From: WJMT01 sp964599635
Lineage (GTDB): Bacteria; Acidobacteriota; Aminicenantia; Aminicenantales; Aminicenantaceae
Assembly: GCA_964599635.1 (NCBI GenBank)
Contig: CAZRGM010000056.1
Location: forward strand, 51,930 to 115,929
Length of the DNA stretch: 64,000 nt
Direction: 5' to 3'
Every line of letters starts with the position of its first letter. The stretch's first letter is position 1. The position numbers and the translations under genes are program-made. Below, piece by piece: positions 44,717-56,848 of this stretch. The notes under the pieces were generated by a model, which was not told where the DNA came from, made no database searches, and worked only from the letters and a program-made list of their open reading frames with translations.

Positions 44717-45136
44717 GTGAAAATAAAAAAGTTAGGATTTATTCTTCTTAGTCTTATCATCCTGGGAGGATTATTCATCCTTAATGGGAATGAAGAAGAG
44801 CCTATAAAAATTGCGGTGTCCTCAGATGAAGAGACAATCGACTCACAGGTTAGCAACCTGGGCGCCCGCTCCCCTTGGTTTCTCCTATTTGATGAACAAG
44901 GATCCCTTACAAATACTTTGGAAAATCCGTATCGGAACCAGAGGCAAGCCGGCGTTAAATGTGCAGAATTTCTGAAAAATCAAAATGTTACCGTCTTTGT
45001 TGCGGGTAATGTGGGACCCAAAATGGGAGCGGCTCTTGAGAGCATGGGTATCGCTTTTATTCCTTTTTCAGGAAGCGTAAAAGAAGGTGTCAATCAAGTG
45101 CTTAAAAAAAATCCATCAGCCTATAAAGGATTATGA
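44717..45136 (+). CDS. NifB/NifX-type (dinitrogenase Fe-Mo cofactor domain) protein
   Basis: PF02579-type domain behind an N-terminal hydrophobic segment (LGFILLSLIILGGLFIL). The domain reads IKIAVSSDEETIDSQVSNLG, ARSPWFLLFDEQGS, QAGVKCAEFLKNQNVTVFVA and GNVGPKMGAALESMGIAF. GTG 44717 is chosen because GGAGG is 7 nt upstream; TTG 44711 touches that site. No nitrogenase genes are near, so a nitrogenase role is unlikely. Such stand-alone proteins often bind metal clusters. The small zinc-ribbon gene at 47576 is a common neighbour of this family. Confidence 0.82.
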   Translation: MKIKKLGFILLSLIILGGLFILNGNEEEPIKIAVSSDEETIDSQVSNLGARSPWFLLFDEQGSLTNTLENPYRNQRQAGVKCAEFLKNQNVTVFVAGNVGPKMGAALESMGIAFIPFSGSVKEGVNQVLKKNPSAYKGL

Positions 45137-45201
45137 TAAATCAATTTTATTCATGAAATAGCGTATTCTATTTCACCTCTAAACAAGAAGGGATAAAGAA
45201 C

Positions 45202-47487
<2,286 letters not shown>

Positions 47488-47575
47488 ACCTCAGCCTAAG
47501 TATATGAATCTTTAGAACTGAGATGATTTGAGATTCTGTGCGGATTGAGTCATAATAATATTTAAAGGAAAAACA

Positions 47576-47827
47576 ATGAGTTACTTTAAGGACAAAAATA
47601 ATTTTGGGACTGGTAAAGGGCTTGGAGGCGGCAGAGGGCTTGGCCGTGGTGGTGGACGTGGCCGGAATAAAGGCGGCGCTTACGGCCCAGGAGGATATTG
47701 TGTGTGTGCTCAATGCGGAGAGAGAGTCTATCACGATAGAGGAGTCAAATGCACAGAGTTAAAATGCCCTCAGTGCGGACACACCATGGTTAGAGAAGAA
47801 TTACTGAATAAAAAATCAAAGACTTAA
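47576..47827 (+). CDS. small Gly-rich zinc-ribbon protein
   Basis: 83 residues. An N-terminal Gly/Arg-rich stretch (GLGGGRGLGRGGGRGR) is followed by CVCAQCGERVYHDRGVKC and CPQCGHTMVRE, giving several Cys for a zinc or iron site. Proteins with this layout often sit next to NifX/NifB-domain proteins, and one lies at 44717, separated here by the S9 peptidase. AAAGGA precedes the ATG. Its role is unknown. Confidence 0.8.
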   Translation: MSYFKDKNNFGTGKGLGGGRGLGRGGGRGRNKGGAYGPGGYCVCAQCGERVYHDRGVKCTELKCPQCGHTMVREELLNKKSKT

Positions 47828-47860
47828 AATTTTTTTGTTTAAAAATCATAATGACCCAAT

Positions 47861-50800
47861 ATGAACACAAGAGGCAGACCCTGGGATTATTTGATTCTGA
47901 CGGCTTCTAACGAATCCCAGGCTCAATTCTATAGATCCCAGCTTAAGCTGAGACATAAGCTCGGCCTCCTCTCAGGAGTTAAACAAACCTTAGTCGTTGC
48001 AGATCCTCAAGGGCAGAGGATAGGAAGCGGAGGAAGCACCATTTTTTCTTTACTCAAAGTCATAAATCGCGAATGTAAGAATCTTAAATTATCAGAGCTT
48101 AATCCCCAGCAAATCGAGAAAACTCTCAGTCGACTTTGGATTCTGATCATTCATGCGGGAGGAGATTCCAGGCGCATGCCGGCCTATGGCCCCTGTGGTA
48201 AAATCTTCACCCCGATTCCAGGAGCATCTGACTCGGTTCTCGGAAATACGATTTTTGATCGCCAGTTTCCGATTTACCGTGAACTTCCTATAACACAAAC
48301 GGGCCAAGGCCAGGTCGTGATCACAACAGGGGATGTTCTTCTTTTCTTTTCTCCCCAAGAGGTAAAATTCCAGGGAAAAGGAATCACAGGCCTCGGCTGT
48401 TCTGTCTCCCCGGAACAGGCTAAAAAACACGGCGTGTTTGTGACTGAAAACAATAGGGAAATCCGATTTTTCCTTCAAAAACCTTCCGTTTCAGAACAAA
48501 AAAAACAGGGGGCTATTGACTCCCGGGGACAAGCTCTACTGGATATCGGTGTTATGAAAATGGATGCCTCTACCTCAGCAAAGCTGATCACACTGGTCGA
48601 TATCAAGAAAAAAAACAGTGTATTTGGCTGGACAGACCCCCGAGCCCAAGAGATATCCTCCGCCGATATAAACTTCTACAGGGATATTTGCTGTGCCATG
48701 GGGAAAAAGGTCTCTTTCGATGCCTTCACAAGAAACGTCCGGTCTAGCGGCTCTAAACTTTCTGAATCATTTCTCAGAACCATCTTTGACACCCTTTCCA
48801 GAGTGCCCTTTTTCGTTCATCCGCTCAAGGAATGTACTTTTCTCCATTTCGGCACACCCCGTCAGTTGATTGAAACAGGGTTAAAGCTTAAGAAAATGGA
48901 ACAGAACCCTGAATTCACAAATGACCTCTTGAGCCTTAATAATCACATTTCTGATAACAAAAAAATCCGTGGAAAAAAATCCTGGATAGAAGGATGCCGG
49001 ATCCGTTCAGATCTAACCTTAGAGGGAGAAAACGTGCTCGTGGGTGCAGATGTAAACAAACCTTTATCCCTTAAGGCAAAAACCTGCTTGGATGTCATCA
49101 AAGGATCCGATCGAAATGGACAAAAGGTTTGGTTTGTCCGGATGTACAGCCTGGATGATTCCTTCAAAACCTCAATCTATAAAGACCTTATGTTTATAAA
49201 CGTACCTTTGACAGAATGGCTCAGAAAAATAGGTGCTTCTCAAGAAGACATCTGGAATAAAAAACTCCCGGATCACGAAAAAAACTTGTGGAACGCAAGG
49301 ATATTTCCAGCTGTCTATTCCCCAAGCCACTACCATGAATGGCTCTGGATGGAAAATCCTCTCAAAGCCACAGATGATCAAATCCAGGCATGGAAAAGCG
49401 CAGATAAATACAGTTTGGAGGAAATGGCTCATCTAGCAGACCTTGATAATTTTCACCAAAGACGCTGGGATCATCGAATCAAAGAAATTCATTCCTCCTT
49501 ATCAAAAATATTCCAACCCCAAAGCCCTTTTTCATCCCAAGATCTGCAGCTGATTCTTAAAAGTCTGGATGATAAAAACCGGGAAAACTGGATCCATGAT
49601 ATCTTCGCGGAAGCATGCCGTCATTTGGATAGAAATAAAAACAGATCTGGAATAGATTCATTGATTTTTTCACGCGCTGTCCATACATTGGGAACAGCTG
49701 TAAGGAACAATTTAGCTCAGAGCCAAAATAAATGGGACAAAATTTCCCATTCTGTGTTGGAAAACATGAGCTTACGGGAAAAAAAGTGTTTGTTCTCTAT
49801 GGAACTCGATTCCTCCACCTCCCAGGAGGCTGAAATCTGGTGCTCCAAGCTAAAGGAAAGTGCGTTTGAGAACCTGAGCCAGACCATTGTCTGGAGCCAA
49901 AGAAAACCCAGAAGTTATCCCCAATGTGCCGTGCGCTCAGACGCCATTATCTGGGGTAGGGCTCCGGCCCGCTTAGATTTGGGCGGAGGATGGACAGACA
50001 CACCGCCTTATGCGTTGGAAAACGGAGGATGCGTGATCAACACAGCTGTTAATCTAAACAGGCAGCCTCCCATTCATGTTTATGCCAGGGTCATCGATGA
50101 ACCAGCGGTCCGGATCACATCCATCGACCACGGAATGAGAGTCACTATTCGAGATTGGGAAGATCTGATGGATTACCGTAAAGCCACCAGCAAGTTCAGT
50201 CTGGCCAAAGCTGCCTTGGTTCTCTCTGGATTCTCCTTGGAAACAGCCGCCCGGCCCAAAGGCACTCAATCTCTCAAAGATATGCTGGAACATTTTGGCG
50301 GAGGCATAGAACTGACCACCCTGGCTGCCATACCCAGCGGGAGCGGACTGGGAACATCCAGTATTATGGGTGCGGTCCTCATATCTGTCATCAACCGGAT
50401 GATCGGTCAAGAGACCAGCCAGAGGGAACTTTTTAACAAGGTTCTTCAGCTGGAGCAGGAGTTAACAACTGGGGGAGGATGGCAGGATCAGATCGGAGGA
50501 ATCCTCAGAGGTACGAAAATCATCACCACCAAACCCGGCCTAGTCCCGAATCCTGACATCCAGGCAGTCAAATCAAATGTACTGGATCCAAAAACCAACC
50601 AAAGTCAAACACTTCTCTACTACACAGGCATGAGGCGTCTGGCCAAGAACATCTTACAGCATATAGTGGGCTGTTACCTGGATCGGGACAGAAAAACCAT
50701 GGAGACTCTGCGTAAACTGCATGCTTTTCCTCCACTTCTTGTGGAAGCTATGGAACGAGAAAACATGCAGCACTTTGGGGAATTGATCGGCCGTGCTCTT

Positions 50801-51052
50801 CAACTCAAAAAGGAAATCGATCCAGATTCTACCAATCCTGAAATAGAAGGAATCCTTAAAAAATTCAAACCCTACATGATCGGCGCAACAATTCTAGGAG
50901 CCGGCGGTGGAGGATTTTTACTGGTGGTGGCTCAATCTCCTCACCACGCGGAAGCAGCCAGAAAGGCACTGACCAAAGACCCGCCCAATCCGCTGGCCCG
51001 CTTTTTTGATTTTAATATCAGCGTCACCGGTCTGGAAATCAGTGTTTGCTGA
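47861..51052 (+). CDS. fkp: bifunctional fucokinase / GDP-fucose pyrophosphorylase (Fkp-like)
   Basis: 1,063 residues. The N-terminal half resembles L-fucose-1-phosphate guanylyltransferase: SGVKQTLVVADPQGQRIGSG, LIIHAGGDSRRMPAYGPCGK and a left-handed-helix region. The C-terminal third is a GHMP kinase: WGRAPARLDLGGGWTDTPPY (about 696) and IPSGSGLGTSSIMGAVL, with a final GAGGGGFLLVV. Together they convert fucose to GDP-fucose for glycan decoration. The ribosome site is not evident. No fucosyltransferase is in the window. It is convergent with the TonB receptor. Confidence 0.9.
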   Translation: MNTRGRPWDYLILTASNESQAQFYRSQLKLRHKLGLLSGVKQTLVVADPQGQRIGSGGSTIFSLLKVINRECKNLKLSELNPQQIEKTLSRLWILIIHAGGDSRRMPAYGPCGKIFTPIPGASDSVLGNTIFDRQFPIYRELPITQTGQGQVVITTGDVLLFFSPQEVKFQGKGITGLGCSVSPEQAKKHGVFVTENNREIRFFLQKPSVSEQKKQGAIDSRGQALLDIGVMKMDASTSAKLITLVDIKKKNSVFGWTDPRAQEISSADINFYRDICCAMGKKVSFDAFTRNVRSSGSKLSESFLRTIFDTLSRVPFFVHPLKECTFLHFGTPRQLIETGLKLKKMEQNPEFTNDLLSLNNHISDNKKIRGKKSWIEGCRIRSDLTLEGENVLVGADVNKPLSLKAKTCLDVIKGSDRNGQKVWFVRMYSLDDSFKTSIYKDLMFINVPLTEWLRKIGASQEDIWNKKLPDHEKNLWNARIFPAVYSPSHYHEWLWMENPLKATDDQIQAWKSADKYSLEEMAHLADLDNFHQRRWDHRIKEIHSSLSKIFQPQSPFSSQDLQLILKSLDDKNRENWIHDIFAEACRHLDRNKNRSGIDSLIFSRAVHTLGTAVRNNLAQSQNKWDKISHSVLENMSLREKKCLFSMELDSSTSQEAEIWCSKLKESAFENLSQTIVWSQRKPRSYPQCAVRSDAIIWGRAPARLDLGGGWTDTPPYALENGGCVINTAVNLNRQPPIHVYARVIDEPAVRITSIDHGMRVTIRDWEDLMDYRKATSKFSLAKAALVLSGFSLETAARPKGTQSLKDMLEHFGGGIELTTLAAIPSGSGLGTSSIMGAVLISVINRMIGQETSQRELFNKVLQLEQELTTGGGWQDQIGGILRGTKIITTKPGLVPNPDIQAVKSNVLDPKTNQSQTLLYYTGMRRLAKNILQHIVGCYLDRDRKTMETLRKLHAFPPLLVEAMERENMQHFGELIGRALQLKKEIDPDSTNPEIEGILKKFKPYMIGATILGAGGGGFLLVVAQSPHHAEAARKALTKDPPNPLARFFDFNISVTGLEISVC

Positions 51053-51088
51053 TCACAGTCAATAGGAAAAAAGAGTCCCAATTCCCGT

Positions 51089-53521
51089 TTAAAAGTTTGT
51101 TCCCAGCGAAAAGATAAAATTCCGCCCAGGACGGGATATTCCCGAACTGTAGGGGCGGTACCTTCTGTCAGTGAGGTTTTCAATACCCGCACTCAAATTT
51201 AGATAATCCGTGATTTGATAGATGGCTTTGAAACTCAGAGTGAACCAACCCGGAGAATAGGTGTTCCCGTTTTCATCAGCCGCATATATCTCATATTTAT
51301 CTTTTTCTTCTTCCGGCATATCTTCATACTTTCGTTCTCCCTGATACACAGCATAAAGCTGTAAAGTGAGACTGCCGGTGTCATAAGTCAACCGGGACAC
51401 ACCGAACCATGGGACTGCGTGCCGGGAAGGACTGACTGTCCCATCGTCCAGCTCTTCTTCTCCTTTTTGATAATTAAAATCAGAGGAAAAACTGAAATCA
51501 GCCGGCAGCTTGAGTTCGAATCCTGCCTGAAGACCATAAACATGAGAAACGGCTGCATTTTGAATAGCCTGAACTCGGCTTAAAACCCCGTCATACATAA
51601 TGTATTCCTGTCCATTGAGTGCGAAATCACGTCTCACCATAGCGTTTTGAAGTGTGGTGGTGTAGCCAGTCAGATCAATCCTCATGACATCTCCGAATAT
51701 TTTAGCCATACTCAAATCAAAATTATAAGCATATTCGGCTTCCAGATCAGCATTGGGCACCACCACAGAACCCGCCTCAGAATCAAAGACCTTACCCACG
51801 TCATCCACATTAGGAGAGCGGAACGCCGTAGAAAAGTTGGTGCTGATGACCCAAGAATCTTTCGGACGATACACCCCTCCAATGGTGCCGGTCAGGGCCC
51901 CATTGTTGAGATGGGCTTTAGTAAACGGAAAGGGATAAAAAGTGGTATCAAATTCAGCATCTAAAATATACTGATTGTACCGCAGGCCTACTTGGAGCAG
52001 AAAATAGTCTGAAAATTTATACTGATCATTGATGTAGCCAGCCACTGACTGCCAAGTAGCTTGAGGATAACGTGAAGGACCGGGGGCGGTTATCCCGGTT
52101 TCTTGGGAGTAGGGTTGAACGGCTGAAATATCTTCATCGATACCTGTGGAAGTCACATCATTCATAACATATTCCATTCCATAATATAAAGTGTTGCGGC
52201 CGCCCGTCGATTTCACAAAATCAAAATTTGCAGAATAGGCTTCCACTTCTTCGATTCTGATGTTTTTCTCAGGGCTGTTTAAAAAGCGGTCAATCCGGCT
52301 TTCTTCAAAGGACTGCAGGGCCAAGCGGACCGTCATCTCATCATAAATTGAATGGATGCCTTTGTGGTTTATAGTCAGGTTGTTCATCATCCACTTCTGG
52401 GGGCCGTAGTTCCATTCTGCGTAACGGGGCAACCCGCTCCTCATTCTGTTGTGTCGGTCGTAACGGCCGTAAGAAGAAGTTTCAGAATAATGAAATCCGT
52501 ACTTTAAATCCCATTGTTCACTGGCTTTGAAGCGCACCTTTTGCATGAAATTCTTTTGAGAATAGGCTGAAGGGATTTGAAGCTGGGGATCCTCCTGAGC
52601 AATGACCCTGTCTACACCGTCCTGACGTTGAACATAATAGGGCTTCAAATAGTCATCCGGACCATAGCTGCCCTGCCTAAGGTGATCGTAATCAAACGAA
52701 CTGAAACTTGTGACGAAGGCCCAATTTTTCCATCCTACGTTCACATCAAAATGACCGGTCATTTCACTGTCTGCCGAGGAATGACGGACTTCGGCTTTAC
52801 CCGTTATCGACGGGTTCTTATCTGAAAGCGAAAATTGCGGGACTAGTGTCTGAAAACTCATGACACCGCCGACGGCATCACTTCCATAAATCACCGAACC
52901 CGGACCAAAAAACACCTCAGTGCTTTCAGTGGCGTAGGGATCGAGTGATATGACATTTTGGATGTTTCCTCCCCGGAATATGGCCGTATTCATCCGTACC
53001 CCGTCCAGGGTGTAAATCAGGCGGTTCGTGGAAAATCCTCTAATCATGGGACTGCCCCCGCCCAGCTGGCTTTTTTGTATAAAGACTTTCCCTGAAACTT
53101 CCAATAAATCCGCAGCTGTTTGTGGATTCTGTAAATCCACTTCAACGGGTGTGATGGTAATGATTTCTGACGGTACATCGCTTGAGGTCTGTCTCCAGCG
53201 AGTGGCTGAGACGACGATCTCATACATACCGAGCGGTTTCGGCTCGAGGGATAACTCAGAAGATAAAGATTGAAGTTCAGCATAACTTTTTATCTTTGTT
53301 TTATAGCCAATCCTACTAATGATTATTTCTTCTGAACCCATAAAATCTGTGATATCAGCTTGCCCCTTTTCATCTGTTTTAGCCTGGGCTTTAGGACTTT
53401 TGCTGATAAGGGAAACCAGTTCAATAGGTTCCTTGGTCTCCTGATCTTGAATGGTTATTGTTTGGGAAAAAACACCGTAGGAAAGCCACAACAATAACAA
53501 GGGAATAGATATCTTTTTCAT
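51089..53521 (-). CDS. TonB-dependent outer-membrane receptor
   Basis: 810 residues. Signal peptide (IPLLLLWLSYGVFS), then a carboxypeptidase-regulatory-like domain (TITIQDQETKEPIELVSLIS), then the plug: DLLEVSGKVFIQKSQLGGGS, MIRGFSTNRLIYTLDGVRMN and FGPGSVIYGSDAVGGVMSF. A 22-strand-type barrel follows and ends GRNFIFSLGTNF with terminal Phe. The plug signature is close to that of haem/haemoglobin-type receptors, but the ligand cannot be proven. AAAGGA lies 13 nt upstream. The gene at 54241-53642 is upstream on the same strand. Confidence 0.93.
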   Translation of the reverse strand: MKKISIPLLLLWLSYGVFSQTITIQDQETKEPIELVSLISKSPKAQAKTDEKGQADITDFMGSEEIIISRIGYKTKIKSYAELQSLSSELSLEPKPLGMYEIVVSATRWRQTSSDVPSEIITITPVEVDLQNPQTAADLLEVSGKVFIQKSQLGGGSPMIRGFSTNRLIYTLDGVRMNTAIFRGGNIQNVISLDPYATESTEVFFGPGSVIYGSDAVGGVMSFQTLVPQFSLSDKNPSITGKAEVRHSSADSEMTGHFDVNVGWKNWAFVTSFSSFDYDHLRQGSYGPDDYLKPYYVQRQDGVDRVIAQEDPQLQIPSAYSQKNFMQKVRFKASEQWDLKYGFHYSETSSYGRYDRHNRMRSGLPRYAEWNYGPQKWMMNNLTINHKGIHSIYDEMTVRLALQSFEESRIDRFLNSPEKNIRIEEVEAYSANFDFVKSTGGRNTLYYGMEYVMNDVTSTGIDEDISAVQPYSQETGITAPGPSRYPQATWQSVAGYINDQYKFSDYFLLQVGLRYNQYILDAEFDTTFYPFPFTKAHLNNGALTGTIGGVYRPKDSWVISTNFSTAFRSPNVDDVGKVFDSEAGSVVVPNADLEAEYAYNFDLSMAKIFGDVMRIDLTGYTTTLQNAMVRRDFALNGQEYIMYDGVLSRVQAIQNAAVSHVYGLQAGFELKLPADFSFSSDFNYQKGEEELDDGTVSPSRHAVPWFGVSRLTYDTGSLTLQLYAVYQGERKYEDMPEEEKDKYEIYAADENGNTYSPGWFTLSFKAIYQITDYLNLSAGIENLTDRRYRPYSSGISRPGRNFIFSLGTNF

Positions 53522-53641
53522 TTTATTTTCGGATTCCTTTCTAACTTAGATCAAATAAAATAATTTATAGGAATAAAGAGAATGAATCCAAATTTTCAAA
53601 TTAACCTGGAAATCCGGATTACATAAGGATGATTTGTGGGC

Positions 53642-54241
53642 TTAAGCTGATTGAGGCGGGGGAGAGGGGGGTTGAATAAGAATTTGAGAAGATAAACCAA
53701 TAAATAAATCAACCCGCTCACACAAAAAATAAGGAATTGACACATCATTAAGAAAAGAAAACAGAAAGTATAAACTCTTAAATTGAGGAATCAGAAGAAG
53801 ACCTTCTTTTCTGATTTTAGGACCTTTCCCTAAAGCCTGGTGCGCAACTTCTTCGAGATGCCGGTTCAGCATGGTTTCTTCATGGTCATACCAGCACCAG
53901 TAATACACAGTATCCTCCTCAGTCTTTGTTTCCACAATATCATACATCTTGTGGTTGTATTCAAATTCCTTCGGATGTGACCAGCGCAGTTTTGTCTTTG
54001 TTTCTTTTTTTGAAAATTTGAGGAGAACCAGTTCATCCCGGTCTATACCCTCAACAATTCTTCTTTTGACTTCCTTCTTAACCATAGCTTTTTTATAATG
54101 CAGCCATGTGAAAGTACTGACCATTGGATCAACTAAAAGACATGATAATGCGAGAAAAACAATAAGCCTCTTGGATGTTTCTGCCGTCCTCATTTTTCTC
54201 TGAGCCAGTCTAAATGATGAAAATCCTGTCAATAATCTCAT
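53642..54241 (-). CDS. unknown exported protein upstream of the TonB receptor
   Basis: 199 residues from ATG 54241; an ATG at 54193 would give a cleaner signal (KRLIVFLALSCLLVDPMVST). The middle, LRWSHPKEFEYNHKMYDIVE followed by DTVYYWCWYDHEETMLN, looks conserved and ends in a Pro-rich tail (PPSPPPQSA). Gap to the TonB receptor is 120 bp on the same strand, so a shared uptake role is plausible. I do not recognise a named family. Confidence 0.65.
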   Translation of the reverse strand: MRLLTGFSSFRLAQRKMRTAETSKRLIVFLALSCLLVDPMVSTFTWLHYKKAMVKKEVKRRIVEGIDRDELVLLKFSKKETKTKLRWSHPKEFEYNHKMYDIVETKTEEDTVYYWCWYDHEETMLNRHLEEVAHQALGKGPKIRKEGLLLIPQFKSLYFLFSFLNDVSIPYFLCERVDLFIGLSSQILIQPPSPPPQSA

Positions 54242-54318
54242 TAAGATTAAAAATAATAATGAATAAAATGATTAACGTCAACTTTTTTAATATTCCCAAT
54301 TTGCAGCAATCTTGACTT

Positions 54319-54324
54319 GTAAAT
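54319..54324. repeat. target-site duplication, left (GTAAAT)
   Basis: GTAAAT directly precedes the left end of the insertion sequence and is repeated at 55645-55650 directly after its right end. Confidence 0.55.
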
Positions 54325-55644
54325 AATAGGGCTTCACAAAAATACTTTATAGCGATAGATTGGGCAAAAAAGTTTTAACAAAACGGATTTTGTCTTCAAA
54401 GCCTAATTTATGTGCAGCCAGGGCGATCAGAACGACAGAGATATGCGCTATTGTGCAATGATTTTGTGTGGCTTGGAGTCACACTACAGTGGTATTTAAC
54501 ATTGTGATCGCTAACAGCCTTGAAAAGACTCTTTCGGCCGAAGACCTCTGATTATATATGTTCTTAAAGATCAGACTGTCATAATTGATATATTTTCTGA
54601 CAGTTGGGGTCAAGCGCAAGAGATAATTGCATCCTTTTTGGGAAAAGTATTTTGGGTGTGAAGCCGGGCAAACCAGGAATTGCCCCTGATATTTTTTCCC
54701 ATAATGGAGGGGGCAACTGTATTGAAGATATGTTCTTCCTCTTGTCGTCATTTTCCCTCGCCTATGCATTGTCAGATTAGCAGGGCAGATAATAGTATCT
54801 TTATGAACAATAAAGTCTTCCCTTTGATGATGTCCGCGGGGATTCCTAGGAACCACAGGCATAGCATTAATTTCATGATAAATATAAGAGAGGATTTCTT
54901 CACTGTCATAATTGGCATCAGCTGTAATTGCCTCAATATTCATAAAAGAACATGATTTCAGTTCCTTAAGCAAGACTAATGCCAGTTTTTGTTCGTGTTG
55001 GTCCGCAGGCAGAGTTATTTCCAACAGCGGGAGTTCGGGATGTGTATCTGTGAGGACATGATCTCGATAGCCCCAGAAGAAAACGATTTTTCTTTTAAAT
55101 GGTTTTTGGTAATGGATTTTCACTCCTAATTTTGAATCCGGATCTCCTGAGGGCTTTATGTTTTTATCAAAACGCGAACTCACTGCGGCGTTGAGATTAT
55201 TTTCTTTGACATTAGCCTCTATGGCACAGGAATCCAATGCGATCACCCTGCCGTTTATGATCTTTTCTCGAATTAACTGGTGTACTAACAGGCGCCGCAG
55301 TTCTTGAAGTTTTTGGTTTGGAAGACTGCGCATAAAATGGGAAAAACGTTCAATGGAGGGAGGAGAATCCCAGGCAGGGAATCCCAAAGTTATGGGCAAA
55401 GTTAGGATAACTAACTCATTCAAATCAAAAGAGTTCAATTTGATAAAATAGGGCTTCACGAAAATCATTTTTCCTAACTCGGCCGTTTTAGAGCCTAAAA
55501 ATAGGCAAAAAAGAGGCTATATCAAGGAAATTAAGTCGTGTAAGTTATTGATAATCCACAATTAACAAGGGGTTAGGAAAATGCAGAATTGACATCTTGT
55601 AAGTTGTTGATATAAAATTAGTTAGAATTTCGTGAAGACCTATT
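54325..55644 (-). mobile_element. insertion sequence, about 1.32 kb, DDE transposase
   Basis: Ends are imperfect inverted repeats: AATAGGGCTTCACAAAAAT on the left and, on the complement of the right end, AATAGGTCTTCACGAAATT. The element is flanked by GTAAAT direct repeats. It contains one transposase gene read on the minus strand with an in-frame stop. A third copy of the end motif (AATAGGGCTTCACGAAAAT, 55447-55465) lies at the transposase start codon. The 180 bp between the right end and the gene hold no other ORF. Superfamily IS4/IS5-like by its transposase; the exact family is not assigned. Confidence 0.75.
54347..55468 (-). pseudogene. DDE transposase interrupted by an in-frame TGA
   Basis: The frame from ATG 55468 encodes 329 residues to TGA at 54481-54479. 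It then continues in the same frame as LQATQNHCTIAHISVVLIAL to a TAA at 54349-54347, which is the natural family ending. The catalytic triad is present: Asp79 in ALDSCAIEANVK, Asp184 in ITADANYDSE and Glu312 in RSSAERVFSRL. A GGA-to-TGA change is the simplest explanation (VxGLQAT expected). Other genes here use TGA as stop, so recoding is unlikely. Probably inactive, or only slightly truncated. Confidence 0.8.
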
Positions 55645-55796
55645 GTAAATAATTCAGGTTAGATATACTTGTTCCTTTCCCGTGATATATATATTTCTTA
55701 AAAATATTTCATCATATTTTTAAAGATCCACAAAGTAGATTTTATAGAAAGTCTTGAAGTAAGTGAAAGTTTCAGGGAAAATAAACTACTATGATA
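55645..55796. other. flank of the insertion sequence, no gene
   Basis: 152 AT-rich bp starting with the right GTAAAT duplication. AATAATTCAGGTT (55648-55660) equals the end of copy A of the dispersed element over 13 nt, so a fragment of that element may lie here. Nothing else is seen. Confidence 0.35.
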
Positions 55797-56762
55797 TTAA
55801 TATTTCTTTTTAGCAAGAAAATTCAATAAATTTTTTACTGATGGAGCTTCAGGAGAATTTGGATCTAGTTCCAAAAATTTTTTAAAATTCATCTCTGCAC
55901 TTTCATAATCACCTTTATTGAGATTAACATAACCTAACTTTAAATAGGGTGCCGACCATTTTGGTTTAATTTGAGTGGCGATAGTGAAATACTTGATTGC
56001 TTGGTCAATCTTTTTTTGGAAAAAATAGATTTCCCCAACATTGTAAGCTATCCCTTCATTTTCTGGATTGACCTTAAGAGATTGCTCGAAATAGCTCTGA
56101 GCTTTTTCAAGATCCTCCATTTTTAGATAGCACTCACCAATTCCTGTAAGAGCGCTGGAAATAAATTCTTTCTCTGTATCTTGATAAATTTCTGAGTGCT
56201 CTAAAATTTTTTGATAATTCTGAATAGCTAGGTCGAATTCCTCCATTTCCCTGTAGCAGTCACCAATGTAAATGTATGTTTGATAGGAATCTTGATTTTC
56301 TTTTAAAAACTGCTGAAGCGTAGACAATGCTTTATCAAATTGTTTTTCTTTGAAGTAGGCATTTGCCTCCCCAATTAGATCTAAATTAACATCTGAAACT
56401 CCGTCTTTTATTTTTTTTAATGTGAGTACTATTTTTGGATTCCGTTCCAGTTGCTTTATGTAAGTTTCTGTAACAGAAGAAATGTACCCTTCTTTGGAAA
56501 CAGTTATTTTCCAAATTCCTGTTCCTAGACCTAAAATAGACCATTCTCCTTTTTTGTTAGTAAAAGTTTGTTTCTTAAATTCTGTGTTGTCTTTGAATTC
56601 ACAGACAATTTTGACCTGAGGTATTCCTTTTTGGTTTTCATCAACTACAGCACCGGCTATTCTTCCTCGACCATGACCTGACTGAGCCAATAAGGAGAAA
56701 GCTGTAAAAAGCAAGATATTGGTAAATATAAACATCCTTTTATATATTTTTTTATACTTCAT
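55797..56762 (-). CDS. exported protein with carboxypeptidase-regulatory-like domain and TPRs
   Basis: 321 residues from ATG 56762, chosen because GGAGG lies 10 nt upstream and a signal peptide follows (FIFTNILLFTAFSLLAQS); the longer frame to 56846 has no such site. Residues about 30-110 form a CarboxypepD-reg-like beta-sandwich (GRIAGAVVDENQKGIPQVKI; GIWKITVSKEGYISS). The rest is TPRs (AYNVGEIYFFQKKIDQAI; PYLKLGYVNLNKGDYESA). It is downstream of the GWxTD gene at 58969-56849 on the same strand, a likely operon partner. Confidence 0.82.
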   Translation of the reverse strand: MKYKKIYKRMFIFTNILLFTAFSLLAQSGHGRGRIAGAVVDENQKGIPQVKIVCEFKDNTEFKKQTFTNKKGEWSILGLGTGIWKITVSKEGYISSVTETYIKQLERNPKIVLTLKKIKDGVSDVNLDLIGEANAYFKEKQFDKALSTLQQFLKENQDSYQTYIYIGDCYREMEEFDLAIQNYQKILEHSEIYQDTEKEFISSALTGIGECYLKMEDLEKAQSYFEQSLKVNPENEGIAYNVGEIYFFQKKIDQAIKYFTIATQIKPKWSAPYLKLGYVNLNKGDYESAEMNFKKFLELDPNSPEAPSVKNLLNFLAKKKY

Positions 56763-56848
56763 GATTTTATTACCTCCATTCATTCTTGATATTATACATT
56801 GAATTATTATATTCGGTTTACATGATGAGTATTTTTTATTTTTCACTT

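Noticed and set aside
44717..45136. Evidence for nitrogen fixation
   Set aside because: Only a generic NifX/NifB-type domain is present, with no nitrogenase structural or assembly genes nearby.
54479..54481. TGA recoded as an amino acid in this genome
   Set aside because: Several intact genes here end in TGA (for example the GWxTD gene at 29823 and gene 41695-42120), so TGA is a normal stop.
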